DNA of 64,000 nucleotides from assembly GCF_017348915.1 (NCBI RefSeq), contig NZ_CP071383.1, positions 2,418,001 to 2,482,000 of the forward strand, read 5' to 3'. A model generated the notes under the pieces. It worked only from the letters and a program-made list of their open reading frames with translations. It was not told the DNA's origin and did not search any database. Positions 1 to 8,202 of this stretch are shown here, piece by piece; the first letter of the stretch is position 1; every line of letters starts with the position of its first letter. Source of the DNA: Leclercia pneumoniae. Its GTDB lineage: Bacteria > Pseudomonadota > Gammaproteobacteria > Enterobacterales > Enterobacteriaceae. A program made the position numbers and the translations under genes.

Positions 1-917
1 GACAGGCGCTGCTGGCAAAACGGATGGGCAAAACCGAGATTATCGCTGAAACCGGTGCCGGTCAGCACGGCGTTGCCTCTGCCCTTGCCAGCGCCCTGCT
101 CGGCCTGAAATGCCGCATCTATATGGGGGCTAAAGATGTGGAGCGCCAGTCACCGAACGTCTTCCGGATGCGTTTAATGGGTGCGGAGGTGATTCCGGTA
201 CATAGCGGCTCCGCAACCCTGAAAGATGCCTGTAATGAAGCGCTGCGCGACTGGTCTGGCAGCTACGACACCGCCCACTACATGCTGGGCACGGCGGCGG
301 GCCCTCACCCGTTCCCGACCATTGTGCGCGAATTCCAGCGCATGATTGGCGAAGAGACCAAAGCGCAGATCCTCGAAAAAGAGGGGCGTTTGCCGGATGC
401 GGTCATCGCCTGCGTTGGCGGTGGATCTAACGCCATCGGCATGTTCGCCGACTTTATTGATGAAACCAGCGTCGGACTGATTGGCGTTGAACCGGCCGGG
501 CACGGTATTGAAACCGGCGAGCACGGTGCGCCGCTGAAGCATGGCCGCGTGGGGATTTATTTCGGTATGAAGGCGCCGATGATGCAGACTGAGGAGGGGC
601 AGATCGAAGAGTCCTATTCAATCTCTGCCGGGCTGGATTTCCCGTCCGTGGGGCCGCAGCACGCGTTCCTGAACAGTACCGGTCGTGCGGATTACGTCTC
701 TATTACCGATGACGAAGCGCTGGAAGCTTTCAAAACGCTCTGTCGCAGCGAAGGTATTATCCCGGCACTGGAGTCCTCGCACGCGCTGGCCCATGCCCTG
801 AAAATGATTAAGGAAAACCCGGAAAAAGAGCAGCTGCTGGTGGTTAACCTTTCCGGTCGCGGTGATAAAGATATCTTCACCGTTCACGATATTTTGAAAG
901 CACGAGGGGAAATGTGA
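1..917 (+). CDS. trpB: Tryptophan synthase beta chain, C-terminal three quarters
   Basis: The beta subunit condenses indole with serine to give tryptophan, using PLP, in the TrpA2B2 cytoplasmic complex. The reading frame is open from base 3 and about 93 N-terminal residues, including the PLP-binding lysine region, lie outside the window. The glutamate-bearing motif AETGAGQHG and the PLP phosphate-binding loop GGGSNA are both visible. About 304 residues remain of a family length near 397. The stop codon TGA overlaps the trpA ATG (TGATG), so the two are translationally coupled, as in other enterobacteria. The sequence is nearly identical to E. coli TrpB. The only oddity is truncation by the window edge. 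Confidence 0.97.
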   Translation, partial: QALLAKRMGKTEIIAETGAGQHGVASALASALLGLKCRIYMGAKDVERQSPNVFRMRLMGAEVIPVHSGSATLKDACNEALRDWSGSYDTAHYMLGTAAGPHPFPTIVREFQRMIGEETKAQILEKEGRLPDAVIACVGGGSNAIGMFADFIDETSVGLIGVEPAGHGIETGEHGAPLKHGRVGIYFGMKAPMMQTEEGQIEESYSISAGLDFPSVGPQHAFLNSTGRADYVSITDDEALEAFKTLCRSEGIIPALESSHALAHALKMIKENPEKEQLLVVNLSGRGDKDIFTVHDILKARGEM

Positions 918-1723
918 TGGAACGTTACGATAACGTATTTGCTGAGCTCAAAGCACGCAAGGAAGGCGCATTTGTTCCCTTTGTGACCCTGGGCGATCCG
1001 TCGCCTGAACACTCTTTAAAAATTATCGACACGCTGATTGAGGCCGGTGCCGATGCGCTGGAGCTGGGGATCCCCTTCTCCGATCCGCTGGCTGATGGCC
1101 CGACCATCCAGAACGCGACTCTGCGCGCCTTTGCCGCCGGTGTCACCCCGACCCAATGTTTTGAAATATTGGCCACCGTTCGTCAGAAATACCCGACCAT
1201 TCCGATTGGCCTGCTGATGTATGCCAACCTGGTCTTTAGTCGCGGGATTGATGCGTTTTATGCCGAATGCGCTCGCGTGGGTGTGGACTCGGTACTGGTG
1301 GCAGACGTGCCGGTGGAGGAGTCTGCGCCGTTCCGTCAGGCGGCGATGCGTCATAACGTGGCGCCGATTTTTATCTGCCCGCCTAATGCCGACGACGAAC
1401 TGCTGCGCCAGATTGCCTCTTATGGCCGCGGTTATACCTATCTGCTCTCTCGTGCAGGGGTAACCGGCGCAGAGAATAAAGCCTCGCTCCCTCTGCATCA
1501 CCTGGTCGCAAAACTGGCCGAATATCATGCGGCACCGCCGCTGCAGGGCTTTGGCATCTCTTCACCGGACCAGGTTAAAGCGGCCATCGAGGCGAAGGCC
1601 GCAGGGGCGATCTCCGGCTCGGCGATTGTCAAAATCATCGAGAACAACCTCAACAGCCCTGACCAGATGCTTCGCGAGCTGAAAACCTTTGTTAGCAGCA
1701 TGAAAGCAGCAACACGAGGCTGA
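917..1723 (+). CDS. trpA: Tryptophan synthase alpha chain
   Basis: The alpha subunit cleaves indole-3-glycerol phosphate to indole and glyceraldehyde 3-phosphate and channels indole to TrpB. The 268-residue length equals that of E. coli TrpA. The catalytic glutamate lies in [12 protein letters not shown] N-terminal sequence (about residue 49, in [10 protein letters not shown]) and the aspartate is in the same [12 protein letters not shown] block. A phosphate-binding GSAIV motif is near residue 235. The ATG at 917 overlaps the trpB stop. A GTG three bases upstream is less likely, because the ATG gives the family length and the usual TGATG coupling. It is the last gene of the operon and is followed by a terminator. 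Confidence 0.98.
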   Translation: MERYDNVFAELKARKEGAFVPFVTLGDPSPEHSLKIIDTLIEAGADALELGIPFSDPLADGPTIQNATLRAFAAGVTPTQCFEILATVRQKYPTIPIGLLMYANLVFSRGIDAFYAECARVGVDSVLVADVPVEESAPFRQAAMRHNVAPIFICPPNADDELLRQIASYGRGYTYLLSRAGVTGAENKASLPLHHLVAKLAEYHAAPPLQGFGISSPDQVKAAIEAKAAGAISGSAIVKIIENNLNSPDQMLRELKTFVSSMKAATRG

Positions 1724-1732
1724 TAACCTATT

Positions 1733-1760
1733 CGCCGTCTGAAATTTTCAGGCGGCGTTT
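1733..1760 (+). terminator. trp operon terminator
   Basis: An inverted repeat (GCCGTCTGAAA paired with TTTTCAGGCGGC) lies ten bases after the trpA stop and is followed by TTT. Its position matches the trp t terminator of E. coli. The run of T is short, so a second distal terminator may assist. Confidence 0.8.
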
Positions 1761-1883
1761 CGCATAAATTGATCCCGTCGAGCTTTACGGCTTTTTTCTC
1801 TTTTCAAACGCCATTCCCGGCGTATCATCCCCTCTTCTTTTACGGCTAACGCCCCTAATCCTTCTGAGTTCAGAGGTTTATCC

Positions 1884-3095
1884 ATGTCATGGCATGACTT
1901 CAAACAGGCTTATCTTATTAAGTTCTGGTCACCTGTCCCTGCGGTTATCGCAGCGGGCATTCTCTCTACCTATTATTTCGGCATCACCGGCACCTTCTGG
2001 GCCGTGACGGGTGAATTCACCCGCTGGGGCGGGCAGTTGCTCCAGTTAGCGGGGGTGCATACCGAAGAGTGGGGATATTTCAAACTGATCCATCTTGAGG
2101 GTTCGCCTCTGACCCGTATCGACGGCATGATGATTATCGGGATGTTTGGCGGCTGCTTTGCCGCCGCACTGTGGGCCAATAACGTGAAGCTGCGTATGCC
2201 GCAAAACCGGGTTCGTATTGCGCAGGCCGTCGTCGGGGGCATTATCGCCGGTTTTGGGGCCCGTCTGGCGATGGGGTGTAACCTGGCGGCCTTTTTCACC
2301 GGCATTCCACAGTTTTCGCTGCACGCATGGTTCTTCGCCCTGGCCACCGCTGTCGGCTCGTACTTCGGCGCGCGCTTCACGCTGTTACCGATGTTCCGTA
2401 TCCCGGTCAAAATTCAAAAAGTGAGTGCAGCCTCGCCCCTGACACAGAAACCGGAGAAGGCTCGACGCCGCTTCCGCATGGGGATGCTGGTCTTCTTCGG
2501 CATCCTGGCCTGGGCGCTGTGCACGGCACTTAATCAACCCAAATTAGGGCTGGCGATGCTCTTCGGCGTTGGCTTTGGGTTGTTAATTGAACGCGCGCAA
2601 ATCTGCTTTACCTCCGCCTTCCGCGACATGTGGATCACCGGACGGACCATGATGGCGAAAGCCATTATTGCCGGGATGGCAGTGAGCGCCATCGGCATCT
2701 TTAGCTACGTACAACTTGGCGTCGAACCAAAAATCATGTGGGCAGGCCCGAACGCCGTGATTGGCGGTTTGCTGTTTGGTTTTGGCATCGTGCTGGCCGG
2801 CGGCTGTGAAACCGGCTGGATGTATCGTGCCGTTGAAGGCCAGGTTCACTACTGGTGGGTGGGGCTGGGTAATGTTATCGGCTCAACGTTGCTGGCCTAC
2901 TACTGGGATGATCTCTCGCCTGCGCTCGCGACAAACTGGGATAAAGTCAATCTGCTGAATACCTTCGGTCCGCTGGGGGGATTACTGGCAACCTATGTGA
3001 TGTTGCTGGCCGCCTTTTTACTGGTGCTGGCCCAGGAGAAACGCTTCTTTCGCCGCACGTCCCGCCAAACAGCAACCTGTAAGGAGACCGCATGA
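1884..3095 (+). CDS. yedE: YeeE/YedE-family inner membrane protein (predicted sulfur/selenium compound transporter)
   Basis: This 403-residue polytopic membrane protein closely matches E. coli YedE. It has two copies of the YeeE/YedE half with about ten hydrophobic segments. The first half carries the motif GARLAMGCNLAAFFTG (about residue 125-140) and the second carries FGIVLAGGCETGWMYR. The conserved cysteines in these motifs are thought to relay sulfur, as in the related thiosulfate importer YeeE/TsuA; for YedE itself the substrate is not established and selenium metabolism has been suggested. The ATG is preceded by AGAGG. yedF follows after a few bases. In E. coli the pair sits elsewhere, next to the flagellar fliE region; here it lies beside trpA. 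Confidence 0.9.
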   Translation: MSWHDFKQAYLIKFWSPVPAVIAAGILSTYYFGITGTFWAVTGEFTRWGGQLLQLAGVHTEEWGYFKLIHLEGSPLTRIDGMMIIGMFGGCFAAALWANNVKLRMPQNRVRIAQAVVGGIIAGFGARLAMGCNLAAFFTGIPQFSLHAWFFALATAVGSYFGARFTLLPMFRIPVKIQKVSAASPLTQKPEKARRRFRMGMLVFFGILAWALCTALNQPKLGLAMLFGVGFGLLIERAQICFTSAFRDMWITGRTMMAKAIIAGMAVSAIGIFSYVQLGVEPKIMWAGPNAVIGGLLFGFGIVLAGGCETGWMYRAVEGQVHYWWVGLGNVIGSTLLAYYWDDLSPALATNWDKVNLLNTFGPLGGLLATYVMLLAAFLLVLAQEKRFFRRTSRQTATCKETA

Positions 3096-3325
3096 AACAG
3101 TTCATTCCTGATTATCGCCTGGACATGGTGGGTGAGCCCTGTCCGTATCCCGCCGTGGCCACGCTGGAGGCCATGCCACAGCTGAAGAAAGGCGAGATCC
3201 TGGAGGTAGTGAGCGACTGTCCGCAGTCGATCAATAATATTCCCCTTGACGCTAAAAACCATGGCTATACCGTGCTGGATATTCAGCAGGACGGGCCGAC
3301 CATTCGCTATTTGATTCAGAAGTAA
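3092..3325 (+). CDS. yedF: TusA-like sulfurtransferase-family protein
   Basis: This 77-residue protein matches E. coli YedF at the same length. It has the SirA/TusA fold signature GEPCPYPA near residue 15-22, with the single conserved cysteine that in TusA carries a persulfide. It is expected to act in the cytoplasm as sulfur or selenium acceptor for the membrane partner YedE. The start ATG overlaps the yedE stop (ATGA), so the two are translationally coupled. A Shine-Dalgarno AAGGAG lies inside the yedE 3' end. The biochemical role has not been fixed for this family member. Confidence 0.92.
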   Translation: MKQFIPDYRLDMVGEPCPYPAVATLEAMPQLKKGEILEVVSDCPQSINNIPLDAKNHGYTVLDIQQDGPTIRYLIQK

Positions 3326-3329
3326 AGTG

Positions 3330-3354
3330 AGGGTGGCCTTGCGCCACCCTTTTC
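3330..3354. terminator. Terminator between yedF and the ompW 3' remnant
   Basis: A perfect 8-bp stem (AGGGTGGC with GCCACCCT) is followed by TTTTCTCTT. It follows yedF and is immediately adjacent to the stop codon of the displaced ompW 3' end, so it probably served both convergent genes before phage integration. Confidence 0.85.
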
Positions 3355-3356
3355 TC

Positions 3357-3475
3357 TTAGAAGCGATAACCCGCTGAGAACATAAACACCCACGGATCCA
3401 GACGGGTACTGATATTTTGTTGCTCGCCGCCCGCCTTGAATTTCACCTCAGTGTCGATATCCATGTACCAGACGG
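3357..3475 (-). pseudogene. ompW': Displaced 3' end of ompW (left prophage boundary)
   Basis: Read on the minus strand this encodes the last ~39 residues of OmpW, ending in LDPWVFMFSAGYRF and a TAA stop. It lacks any start. It aligns throughout with the end of the intact ompW at 14746-14864, with scattered third-position differences and a few amino-acid changes (KFKAGGEQ here, RFKAGDQQ in the intact gene). The simplest reading is that this is the host's original gene tail, cut off when a prophage entered ompW and supplied its own tail at the other end. The copies share 25 identical bases at the inner edge. Confidence 0.9.
3451..3475. repeat. attL: attL-type core (25-bp direct repeat)
   Basis: Twenty-five bases, from GTGTCGATATCC to ACCAGACGG, are identical at 3451-3475 and 14840-14864. 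They are the longest exact match between the two ompW copies, and the sequences diverge completely on the prophage side of the left copy. This is the expected footprint of site-specific integration. The true crossover interval may be shorter. Confidence 0.8.
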
Positions 3476-3638
3476 GCACCATTCTGATTTTATAATATCA
3501 GTATGATTTATATAGATTTTAAGACAATTCAATACTAAGACTTGACCTCAAACGACATCTTTTTAACCTCTTGATATTTAGATGTAAAAGAATAGTTTTG
3601 CAGAACGAATCCCCAGATGATTTCTGAACGCTACTCGA
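3476..3638. other. Left prophage attachment arm, no gene
   Basis: A+T-rich stretch between the attL core and the first prophage gene. It holds a short hairpin (CTGAT/ATCAG, 3484-3501) and one copy of the motif AGTTTTGCAGAA (3594-3605), which recurs three times beside int at the other end. It is probably an integrase arm-binding region. No gene is visible. Confidence 0.6.
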
Positions 3639-3956
3639 TCAAATCGTTGGTCTATCATCTTCAAGTACACGATTGATGAAAAACGTCACCCTGCCCAGCA
3701 CCCCTACTTCACCCATAGCCTCTCCTTCTATCGCTTCGCCATCGTCAGTGATCAACGATCGGCCTTGTAGTTTCGCAAACTGGGTATATCCACCACACAG
3801 AATTAGCAGCACCTGCCCCTGTGAAAGTTTTGTCACCGGCTCAATAACGGCATAGCCGGTTGCCGTTTCGACGATACGACTCAGATCCGTTGTAAGCATA
3901 TCCTCGGGATTTAACCTGCGCTCGATATAGTCGCCCGCCGGCGAGACGAACCCCAT
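3639..3956 (-). CDS. Prophage protein of unknown function, weakly UmuD-like at the N terminus
   Basis: A 105-residue protein. Its start GFVSPAGDYIERRL resembles the N terminus of UmuD (GFPSPAADYVEQRI in E. coli). The C-terminal part (LITDDGEAIEGEA, then a LGRVTFFIN strand) looks like an S24-type fold, but no serine-lysine catalytic pair of UmuD/LexA is evident, so self-cleavage is unlikely. The chosen ATG overlaps the upstream gene's stop (TGATG); an ATG 33 bases further upstream is possible. It is the second gene behind a LexA box, so SOS induction is inferred. The UmuD relationship is tentative and the function is unknown. Confidence 0.6.
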   Translation of the reverse strand: MGFVSPAGDYIERRLNPEDMLTTDLSRIVETATGYAVIEPVTKLSQGQVLLILCGGYTQFAKLQGRSLITDDGEAIEGEAMGEVGVLGRVTFFINRVLEDDRPTI

Positions 3957-4195
3957 CAGCGGATGTACCCCATGTTGCGCATAATCCACAAGCGGTTCTG
4001 GCTGTCGTCGGGTGTTTTATCTACAAAGCCAGCCTGGTATCGTTCTATCCATTCATTGGCGTCAGCTTCTGTGAAATGCCAGTTTCTGGCGCGTAGCTCC
4101 CTGATAAAGTCAGCGGTGCGCAGGCACTGATACCCTTTCGGGTTTTTGTGTACGGCCGCAACGAAAGCGGCGCGAAGGTCTGATTTGCGGGGCAT
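3956..4195 (-). CDS. Small prophage protein under a LexA box
   Basis: A 79-residue protein starting MPRKSDLRAAF and ending RNMGYIR. It is basic at the N terminus and helical throughout by eye, with an ADFIRELRARNWHFTEADANEWIERY core that looks like a small helix-turn-helix-sized domain. Short proteins like this occur in enterobacterial lambdoid prophages, and no function is known to me. The start at 4195 is set by GGAG eight bases upstream. A perfect SOS box sits 18 bases further upstream. The stop overlaps the start of the next gene (3639-3956), making a two-gene unit. Confidence 0.7.
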   Translation of the reverse strand: MPRKSDLRAAFVAAVHKNPKGYQCLRTADFIRELRARNWHFTEADANEWIERYQAGFVDKTPDDSQNRLWIMRNMGYIR

Positions 4196-4212
4196 GATCC
4201 ATACTCCATTTA

Positions 4213-4232
4213 TACTGTTTTTATATACAGTA
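4213..4232 (-). promoter_or_regulatory. LexA (SOS) box upstream of the 79-aa and 105-aa genes
   Basis: The sequence TACTGT-TTTTATAT-ACAGTA fits the CTGT-N8-ACAG LexA consensus exactly, with the flanking T/A palindrome also matched. It sits directly upstream of the minus-strand gene starting at 4195. Confidence 0.85.
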
Positions 4233-4276
4233 GTTTTTAACGGAGAGTAGATCAATGTGAAGCCGCCTATCAATAA

Positions 4277-5150
4277 TTATGACAGATGGTTTTCAGTGTT
4301 CACTTTCTGCTCTAGTGATGCCTCAGCAATCCTTTTATTCCAGATGCTGTCCTCGGGCATATCGAGTCGGATATCAATCCAGCTATTGGCAGGAACATCT
4401 ATCAGTTCGCCTTTCGTTTTCACCATCTCACCAGATTCGGTAAGCATGTATTTGCGCCTGAACAAACGGATCGTCAGCCCTCCGCTTTCCGTCTGCTCTG
4501 CCTCGACTATACCAAGTTCCCCCATGCCTGCCGGGTCCATTGGGGGAAGTAGCTGCCATCCTTCCGATGCCAGGCCAGCCGAGCCAGTCAGTACATAGAC
4601 ACCAACATCGAGCCGGGAAATATTGATTCCTTCAGCCTCGGCATTTGATGTTCCGCAACCGCACCAGGCAAAGCCCTCTTCGTCAACGTCCTTACGCTGG
4701 TTATCTGCCTGGGAATTAACGATGCGGGCTACCGGGGAAGCGGCTTTTAATGTTCCGTCACTGGCCTTGGTGGTATTTGCTGTGCTGTACTGGATTGTCC
4801 ATGGACTGAAGGTTCCGTTGACTCTCAGTCGGGTGGCAATAACACCACCATCTGCAATCTGAAGTTGCGCTACATAAGTACCAGCAGCCCGGTTCATTAC
4901 GAGCATAGGCATGTAGTTATTCCAGTAGCCTGTTCCGGCTGCACCTGGACCTGCATAGAAGCCGCTGTCCAGGGCATAGCTGGCGCTTGTTGGCGATATG
5001 CCACTACCCCCAACGCCGAAATCTCCAACTGAAAGCATGTCTCCAGTGTTGCTGTACGCGTTTCGTGTCGCGCTACTTCCCAAACCGAGGTTTGTGCGAG
5101 CGCCTTCTGCATTCGTTGCACCAGTCCCTCCCTGCGCAACGGATAAACGA
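4277..5150 (-). pseudogene. Phage tail fibre, C-terminal fragment
   Basis: About 288 residues of a tail-fibre protein. It begins with the repeat-type motif VAQGGTGATNAEGARTNLGL, continues through Gly/Ser/Thr-rich sequence (SNTGDMLSVGDFGVGG, GYWNNYMP) and ends in a C-terminal domain with MDPAGMGELGIVEAEQ. The N-terminal attachment part is missing. At about 5140-5160 the frame runs into a holin gene in a different reading frame, so a deletion has removed everything between holin and tail fibre, that is, lysis, terminase, head and tail genes. The first start codon in frame lies in the junction and is probably meaningless. Confidence 0.75.
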
Positions 5151-5330
5151 CACCACACCGAAGAGACCTCGTTCTATCGCGCTGAGGTTATGAGACGTGA
5201 GAACGTAGATTAGCGCCCCGGCAAGCGCCCCGAGGATTACGCCTGCCTCTGTGTTTGCCCAGAACCCGGCAAAAGTGGCAGTCGTAACCGCTGCATGCGC
5301 CGTAGCGCTGCCGGATAGTGGTTCAGACAT
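5150..5330 (-). pseudogene. Phage holin, truncated at its C terminus
   Basis: The minus-strand frame starts MSEPLSGSATAHAAV. It contains two hydrophobic stretches (TTATFAGFW and AGVILGALAGALIYVL) typical of the small holins of lambdoid enterobacterial phages, which permeabilise the inner membrane for endolysin. After LFGVVSF the frame enters tail-fibre DNA out of phase and reads unrelated residues to a stop near 5073. The membrane segments survive but the endolysin, spanin and structural genes do not, so lysis is not expected. A start at 5336 two codons upstream is also possible. Confidence 0.65.
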
Positions 5331-5448
5331 AAGCATTCCGTGTGTAGAAGGTCAGGCTCTCCGGATGCTTAACGACAAAGCACCTGATGGGGGTTTCCGG
5401 GAGCCTGAAATAGGAAAGGCCACCAGATGGTGACCTCAGAAGATAAAA

Positions 5449-5469
5449 AAACCCGCATGAGCGAGGTTT
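5449..5469 (-). terminator. Terminator between the DUF1133 gene and the holin (tR'-like)
   Basis: A hairpin (AAACCTCGC...GCGGGTTT on the minus strand) is followed by a run of seven T. It lies where lambdoid phages have the late-operon terminator tR', just downstream of the antiterminator position and upstream of the lysis genes. The rest of 5331-5592 shows no gene. Confidence 0.65.
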
Positions 5470-5592
5470 CTGAATTTATTTGGTAAGGGCTTTTCGTCGC
5501 TGCCATCGTGGCGCAGCTCTGCCAAGCATGAATGGATTATTCACTTTTCTGGCCCGTTTTCAACACCTCTTTGAAACTTTTTGACATAAATC

Positions 5593-6207
5593 TCATTTTC
5601 GCTCGGTTTCAATCTGCCGGCGAACGGCCAGAAAGACCTTCGCCTGGAATATCTCCAAGCACCAGCGAACGCGTTTCCGGGCCTCGCCGGTAGTTAGCCA
5701 AGGGGCTACAGCCTGAAGCTCACGGGTGATGTCGGATATCTTCTTGCGAGTGGTGTAGAACTGCAGCCCTACCTGATAAACGGGATCATGAGAATCGAAG
5801 GTTGCCAACATCACTTGCTCTATAAAGTCCGAATCCTCGCGGCGCTCGCTCTCATCAATCAGTTCTGACAAGGTGACAGGCCAAAGGATGGCTTTTGCTC
5901 GCAGTGCCGCCTGAACTCCACGGAACCCTTCTTCACGTGCCTGGCCCAGAGCTGCTGTAATGCGGGTTAACTGAGCGTCGGACCACTCCTCTTTTTTGAC
6001 TTTAGACCAGAACTGGCTGGAGTTCTCAAGTCGATACTGTGAGCGGGTTTTTCCTCCAGTCACTTCACCCCAGATTGTTAACAGTGATTTTATCCACGCT
6101 GACTGGACACTCGTTAATGGTTTGAATTTGCCGAGCCAGCTCTTTCGAGGAGCAGTTGCTGCTTGCCCAAGAGCTTCTAGGTGATTGCGGCGTTGACGTG
6201 GTGTCAT
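5593..6207 (-). CDS. DUF1133-family phage protein (antiterminator Q position)
   Basis: A 204-residue protein starting MTPRQRRNHLEALGQAA, recognised as a DUF1133 member. This family is found in Salmonella and Enterobacter lambdoid prophages in the slot of late antiterminator Q, after rusA/DUF968 and before the holin. The C-terminal part (TTGEARKRVRWCLEIFQAKVF) has a helix-turn-helix-like look. Inferred role: late-gene antitermination or regulation, not proven. It starts 12 bases after the DUF968 gene ends, in the same minus-strand operon. It appears intact, although its late-gene targets have been deleted. Confidence 0.75.
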   Translation of the reverse strand: MTPRQRRNHLEALGQAATAPRKSWLGKFKPLTSVQSAWIKSLLTIWGEVTGGKTRSQYRLENSSQFWSKVKKEEWSDAQLTRITAALGQAREEGFRGVQAALRAKAILWPVTLSELIDESERREDSDFIEQVMLATFDSHDPVYQVGLQFYTTRKKISDITRELQAVAPWLTTGEARKRVRWCLEIFQAKVFLAVRRQIETERK

Positions 6208-6219
6208 TTGTAATTCTCC

Positions 6220-7227
6220 TTACGCCAGAACGCCGAGCGCATAAGCCCGGTCCAGCAAATTGATAATCAGTACTGGTTGCGCGCCGTACTTGCGCTCAAA
6301 TTCAACCGGGTCGTTATGCAGTTCGGTGTGATGGATACGGCAGAGCGGGATCACAAAAATGTCGTGCGCTTTCGTTGCCATACCACCCTGCCCCCAGCCG
6401 ATTAAGTGATGGGGGTCATCAGCCTGCTGACCACAACAGGCGCAAGATTGGGTTTTAACCCAGGCAAGATAATTGCTGTTCTCCCAGCGGATGCGCTTGG
6501 GGCGCTTCATGAAGGTCAACGGCGATTCAGGTTCAACAACAGTGACAACTACGGGTTGAGGAATAGGCATTTCAGCCACTTTGTCAGCGATAATGCTGGT
6601 GGCCGGCACACTCGGGACGATGTCACTTTCCCGATTACTCATCTTCTCCTGAGGTAATCGAAGGACCTTACGTGCGAAGGACTCTGGCAGCTCTCCGAAA
6701 ACGCCCTTAATGACAGCCCACCAGCACAACTCAGACAGGGAGAGCTGGCGAGTCTTGTCCAGCAGAAGCGTGGAGCGGATGGTGTCCAGAATCCAGTCGA
6801 TGAGGTTTTGACGAGCCAGCTCTGCCAGCGCTTCTGTATACTGCCCTCTCAATAAGTTGTCACAGTAGCCGCACAACCGAAGCGCGCCTGGGTCGTGTCG
6901 CATGACGGTCATTTCGTGATAGTGATAATCGCTATGTTCGTTCTGGCAATGCCCAGAGCTACTCCTGAGTAACCAGTTCTCAAGACTTGGCAGCCCACCA
7001 GCTGCGTAAATCACTTTCTCCGAATGGAAGAATGGGATCAGATCCTGCTCGAAAGCCAACGGCTGCAGAGCATCGGGAACTCGGCCAGCTGGGTAGCTTT
7101 TCATGCTTTCAGGCTGGCGTTCCACCAGAACCCTGCCACCGCTGAAAAGGCTCATTAGTTCACTGCCCGGCTTAAGCAGAACCACACCAAGTTCCCGGGC
7201 TATAACTGGCTTTAATAACGCTCGCAT
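6220..7227 (-). CDS. DUF968 (YdfU-like) phage protein with HNH-like C-terminal domain
   Basis: A 335-residue protein of the DUF968 family, related to YdfU of the Qin prophage. The N-terminal ~200 residues include a zinc-type motif (CGYC near residue 118 with His residues upstream). The C-terminal ~90 residues carry CACCGQQADDPHHLIGWG followed by IPLCRIHHTELH, the Cys/His pattern of an HNH-type metal-binding nuclease domain. The reaction is not established. The start ATG overlaps the rusA stop (TGATG). Position next to rusA suggests a role in phage recombination or DNA processing. No frame damage is seen. Confidence 0.8.
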   Translation of the reverse strand: MRALLKPVIARELGVVLLKPGSELMSLFSGGRVLVERQPESMKSYPAGRVPDALQPLAFEQDLIPFFHSEKVIYAAGGLPSLENWLLRSSSGHCQNEHSDYHYHEMTVMRHDPGALRLCGYCDNLLRGQYTEALAELARQNLIDWILDTIRSTLLLDKTRQLSLSELCWWAVIKGVFGELPESFARKVLRLPQEKMSNRESDIVPSVPATSIIADKVAEMPIPQPVVVTVVEPESPLTFMKRPKRIRWENSNYLAWVKTQSCACCGQQADDPHHLIGWGQGGMATKAHDIFVIPLCRIHHTELHNDPVEFERKYGAQPVLIINLLDRAYALGVLA

Positions 7228-7583
7228 CAGTTAATCTCCCGAATAATGATTTGCCCTACTTCTCCCCAAAGTTTCGTTACGCGTGAATCCCAGATATGGG
7301 CATCATCCTCGAATAGTGCATCCAGCAACGCCTTTTCCAGATTGTCCTTATCGGGCTTGCTCTGGTGAGGCTTGCCGTTCATTTCAGCGCGTTTCTTCTT
7401 GCTCCAGCTCTTGGGCATGGGGAGGATGAACGTAACGTGGGAGTTTGCCTCTGGCAGCTTAACTCCAAGCAAACGGACGTGATCGCAGAATGCCCGGTAC
7501 CGAAGCACTTCTGGTCGTTTCTTCCACTTGTCTGCGCGGGTCATGCGTGGCTTGCCCATCGGCACTACGTTATAGATTTTCAT
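7227..7583 (-). CDS. rusA: RusA-family Holliday junction resolvase
   Basis: A 118-residue RusA-family endonuclease, which cuts four-way DNA junctions as a dimer. The acidic catalytic cluster is visible: KPDKDNLEKALLDALF with aspartates near residues 76-78 and FEDDAHIWD near residue 90, the metal-binding pattern of RusA. The start at 7583 (MKIYNVVPMGKPRM) is fixed by ATGA overlap with the preceding small gene; a start four codons earlier is less likely. It is followed by DUF968 in TGATG overlap. In lambdoid phages rusA replaces the ninG/rap region of the early right operon. Confidence 0.88.
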   Translation of the reverse strand: MKIYNVVPMGKPRMTRADKWKKRPEVLRYRAFCDHVRLLGVKLPEANSHVTFILPMPKSWSKKKRAEMNGKPHQSKPDKDNLEKALLDALFEDDAHIWDSRVTKLWGEVGQIIIREIN

Positions 7584-7786
7584 GAGTGACCCCACGCACG
7601 GGAACGCATGCTTTGTACTGTTTTTGGGTTGGACTTTTGCTGGGGCAGCTCTGCGCTTACGGTCCAGTATCGCGGATCCATGTCGAGGGTTTTCTCTACG
7701 CGAACGCCTTTTTCGCGATAGCGCTTAACCAGCTCCTCTGCTTCGTCTGTAGTCAGATTGGTGTGGGTGAACCAGCTCTTTTTCAC
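7580..7786 (-). CDS. Small conserved phage protein upstream of rusA
   Basis: A 68-residue protein starting MKKSWFTHTNLTTDEAEELV. Similar short proteins precede rusA or nin-region genes in enterobacterial lambdoid phages, and I know no function for them. The N-terminal half reads as a helix with a KRYREKGV turn. The remainder is a short beta-rich piece (YWTVSAELP) and a basic tail. Its stop overlaps the rusA start by ATGA, so it is part of the same translationally coupled minus-strand operon. Confidence 0.6.
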   Translation of the reverse strand: MKKSWFTHTNLTTDEAEELVKRYREKGVRVEKTLDMDPRYWTVSAELPQQKSNPKTVQSMRSRAWGHS

Positions 7787-7916
7787 GCCTGCTCCCGTAA
7801 AGCTGCAGACAATAAAAAAACGCTGTCCCCGGATGGGGTCAGTGGTAAGGTTTTATTGATTGGTTTTTGCGCCATGGTATCTCTCCAGTGGCGCAGCAGG
7901 TATAGGTTGTTCAGGC

Positions 7917-8162
7917 CTATGAGGGGAGTGTATCAGAGTTTAGAGAAACGCGAATACCCGCCTTCTCCAGCATCTGTGTAAAGAGTGTTGGTGTGCCTAC
8001 TATCTCATCTCGCTGGAGCGGCATGAAGGATACTTCATCGCCACGCCTGTACATCAGCGCTCGCTCACATTCTGGAAATGATTGCAGTCGTGCAACGATA
8101 ACCCCATCGTGACACCTAATGACCGCATATCCCTTTTTTGGTAATTCTTCTTTTTGTTTCAC
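7917..8162 (-). CDS. Hypothetical prophage protein downstream of dinI-like gene
   Basis: An 81-residue protein if translation starts at the GTG at 8162, which has a strong purine-rich Shine-Dalgarno (AAGGGGGG) just upstream. The frame is open further upstream but overlaps the DinI-like gene and has no better start. It contains GYAVIRCHDGVIVARLQSFPECERAL and ends in SLNSDTLPS. No family is recognised. It starts about 40 bases after the DinI-like gene, so it probably shares its LexA-controlled promoter. Between this gene and the 68-aa gene (7787-7916) nothing is seen. Confidence 0.5.
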   Translation of the reverse strand: MKQKEELPKKGYAVIRCHDGVIVARLQSFPECERALMYRRGDEVSFMPLQRDEIVGTPTLFTQMLEKAGIRVSLNSDTLPS

Positions 8163-8202
8163 CAGTCCCCCCTTCAGCCTGGAAAAGTCATTGAATGCTG
8201 TA

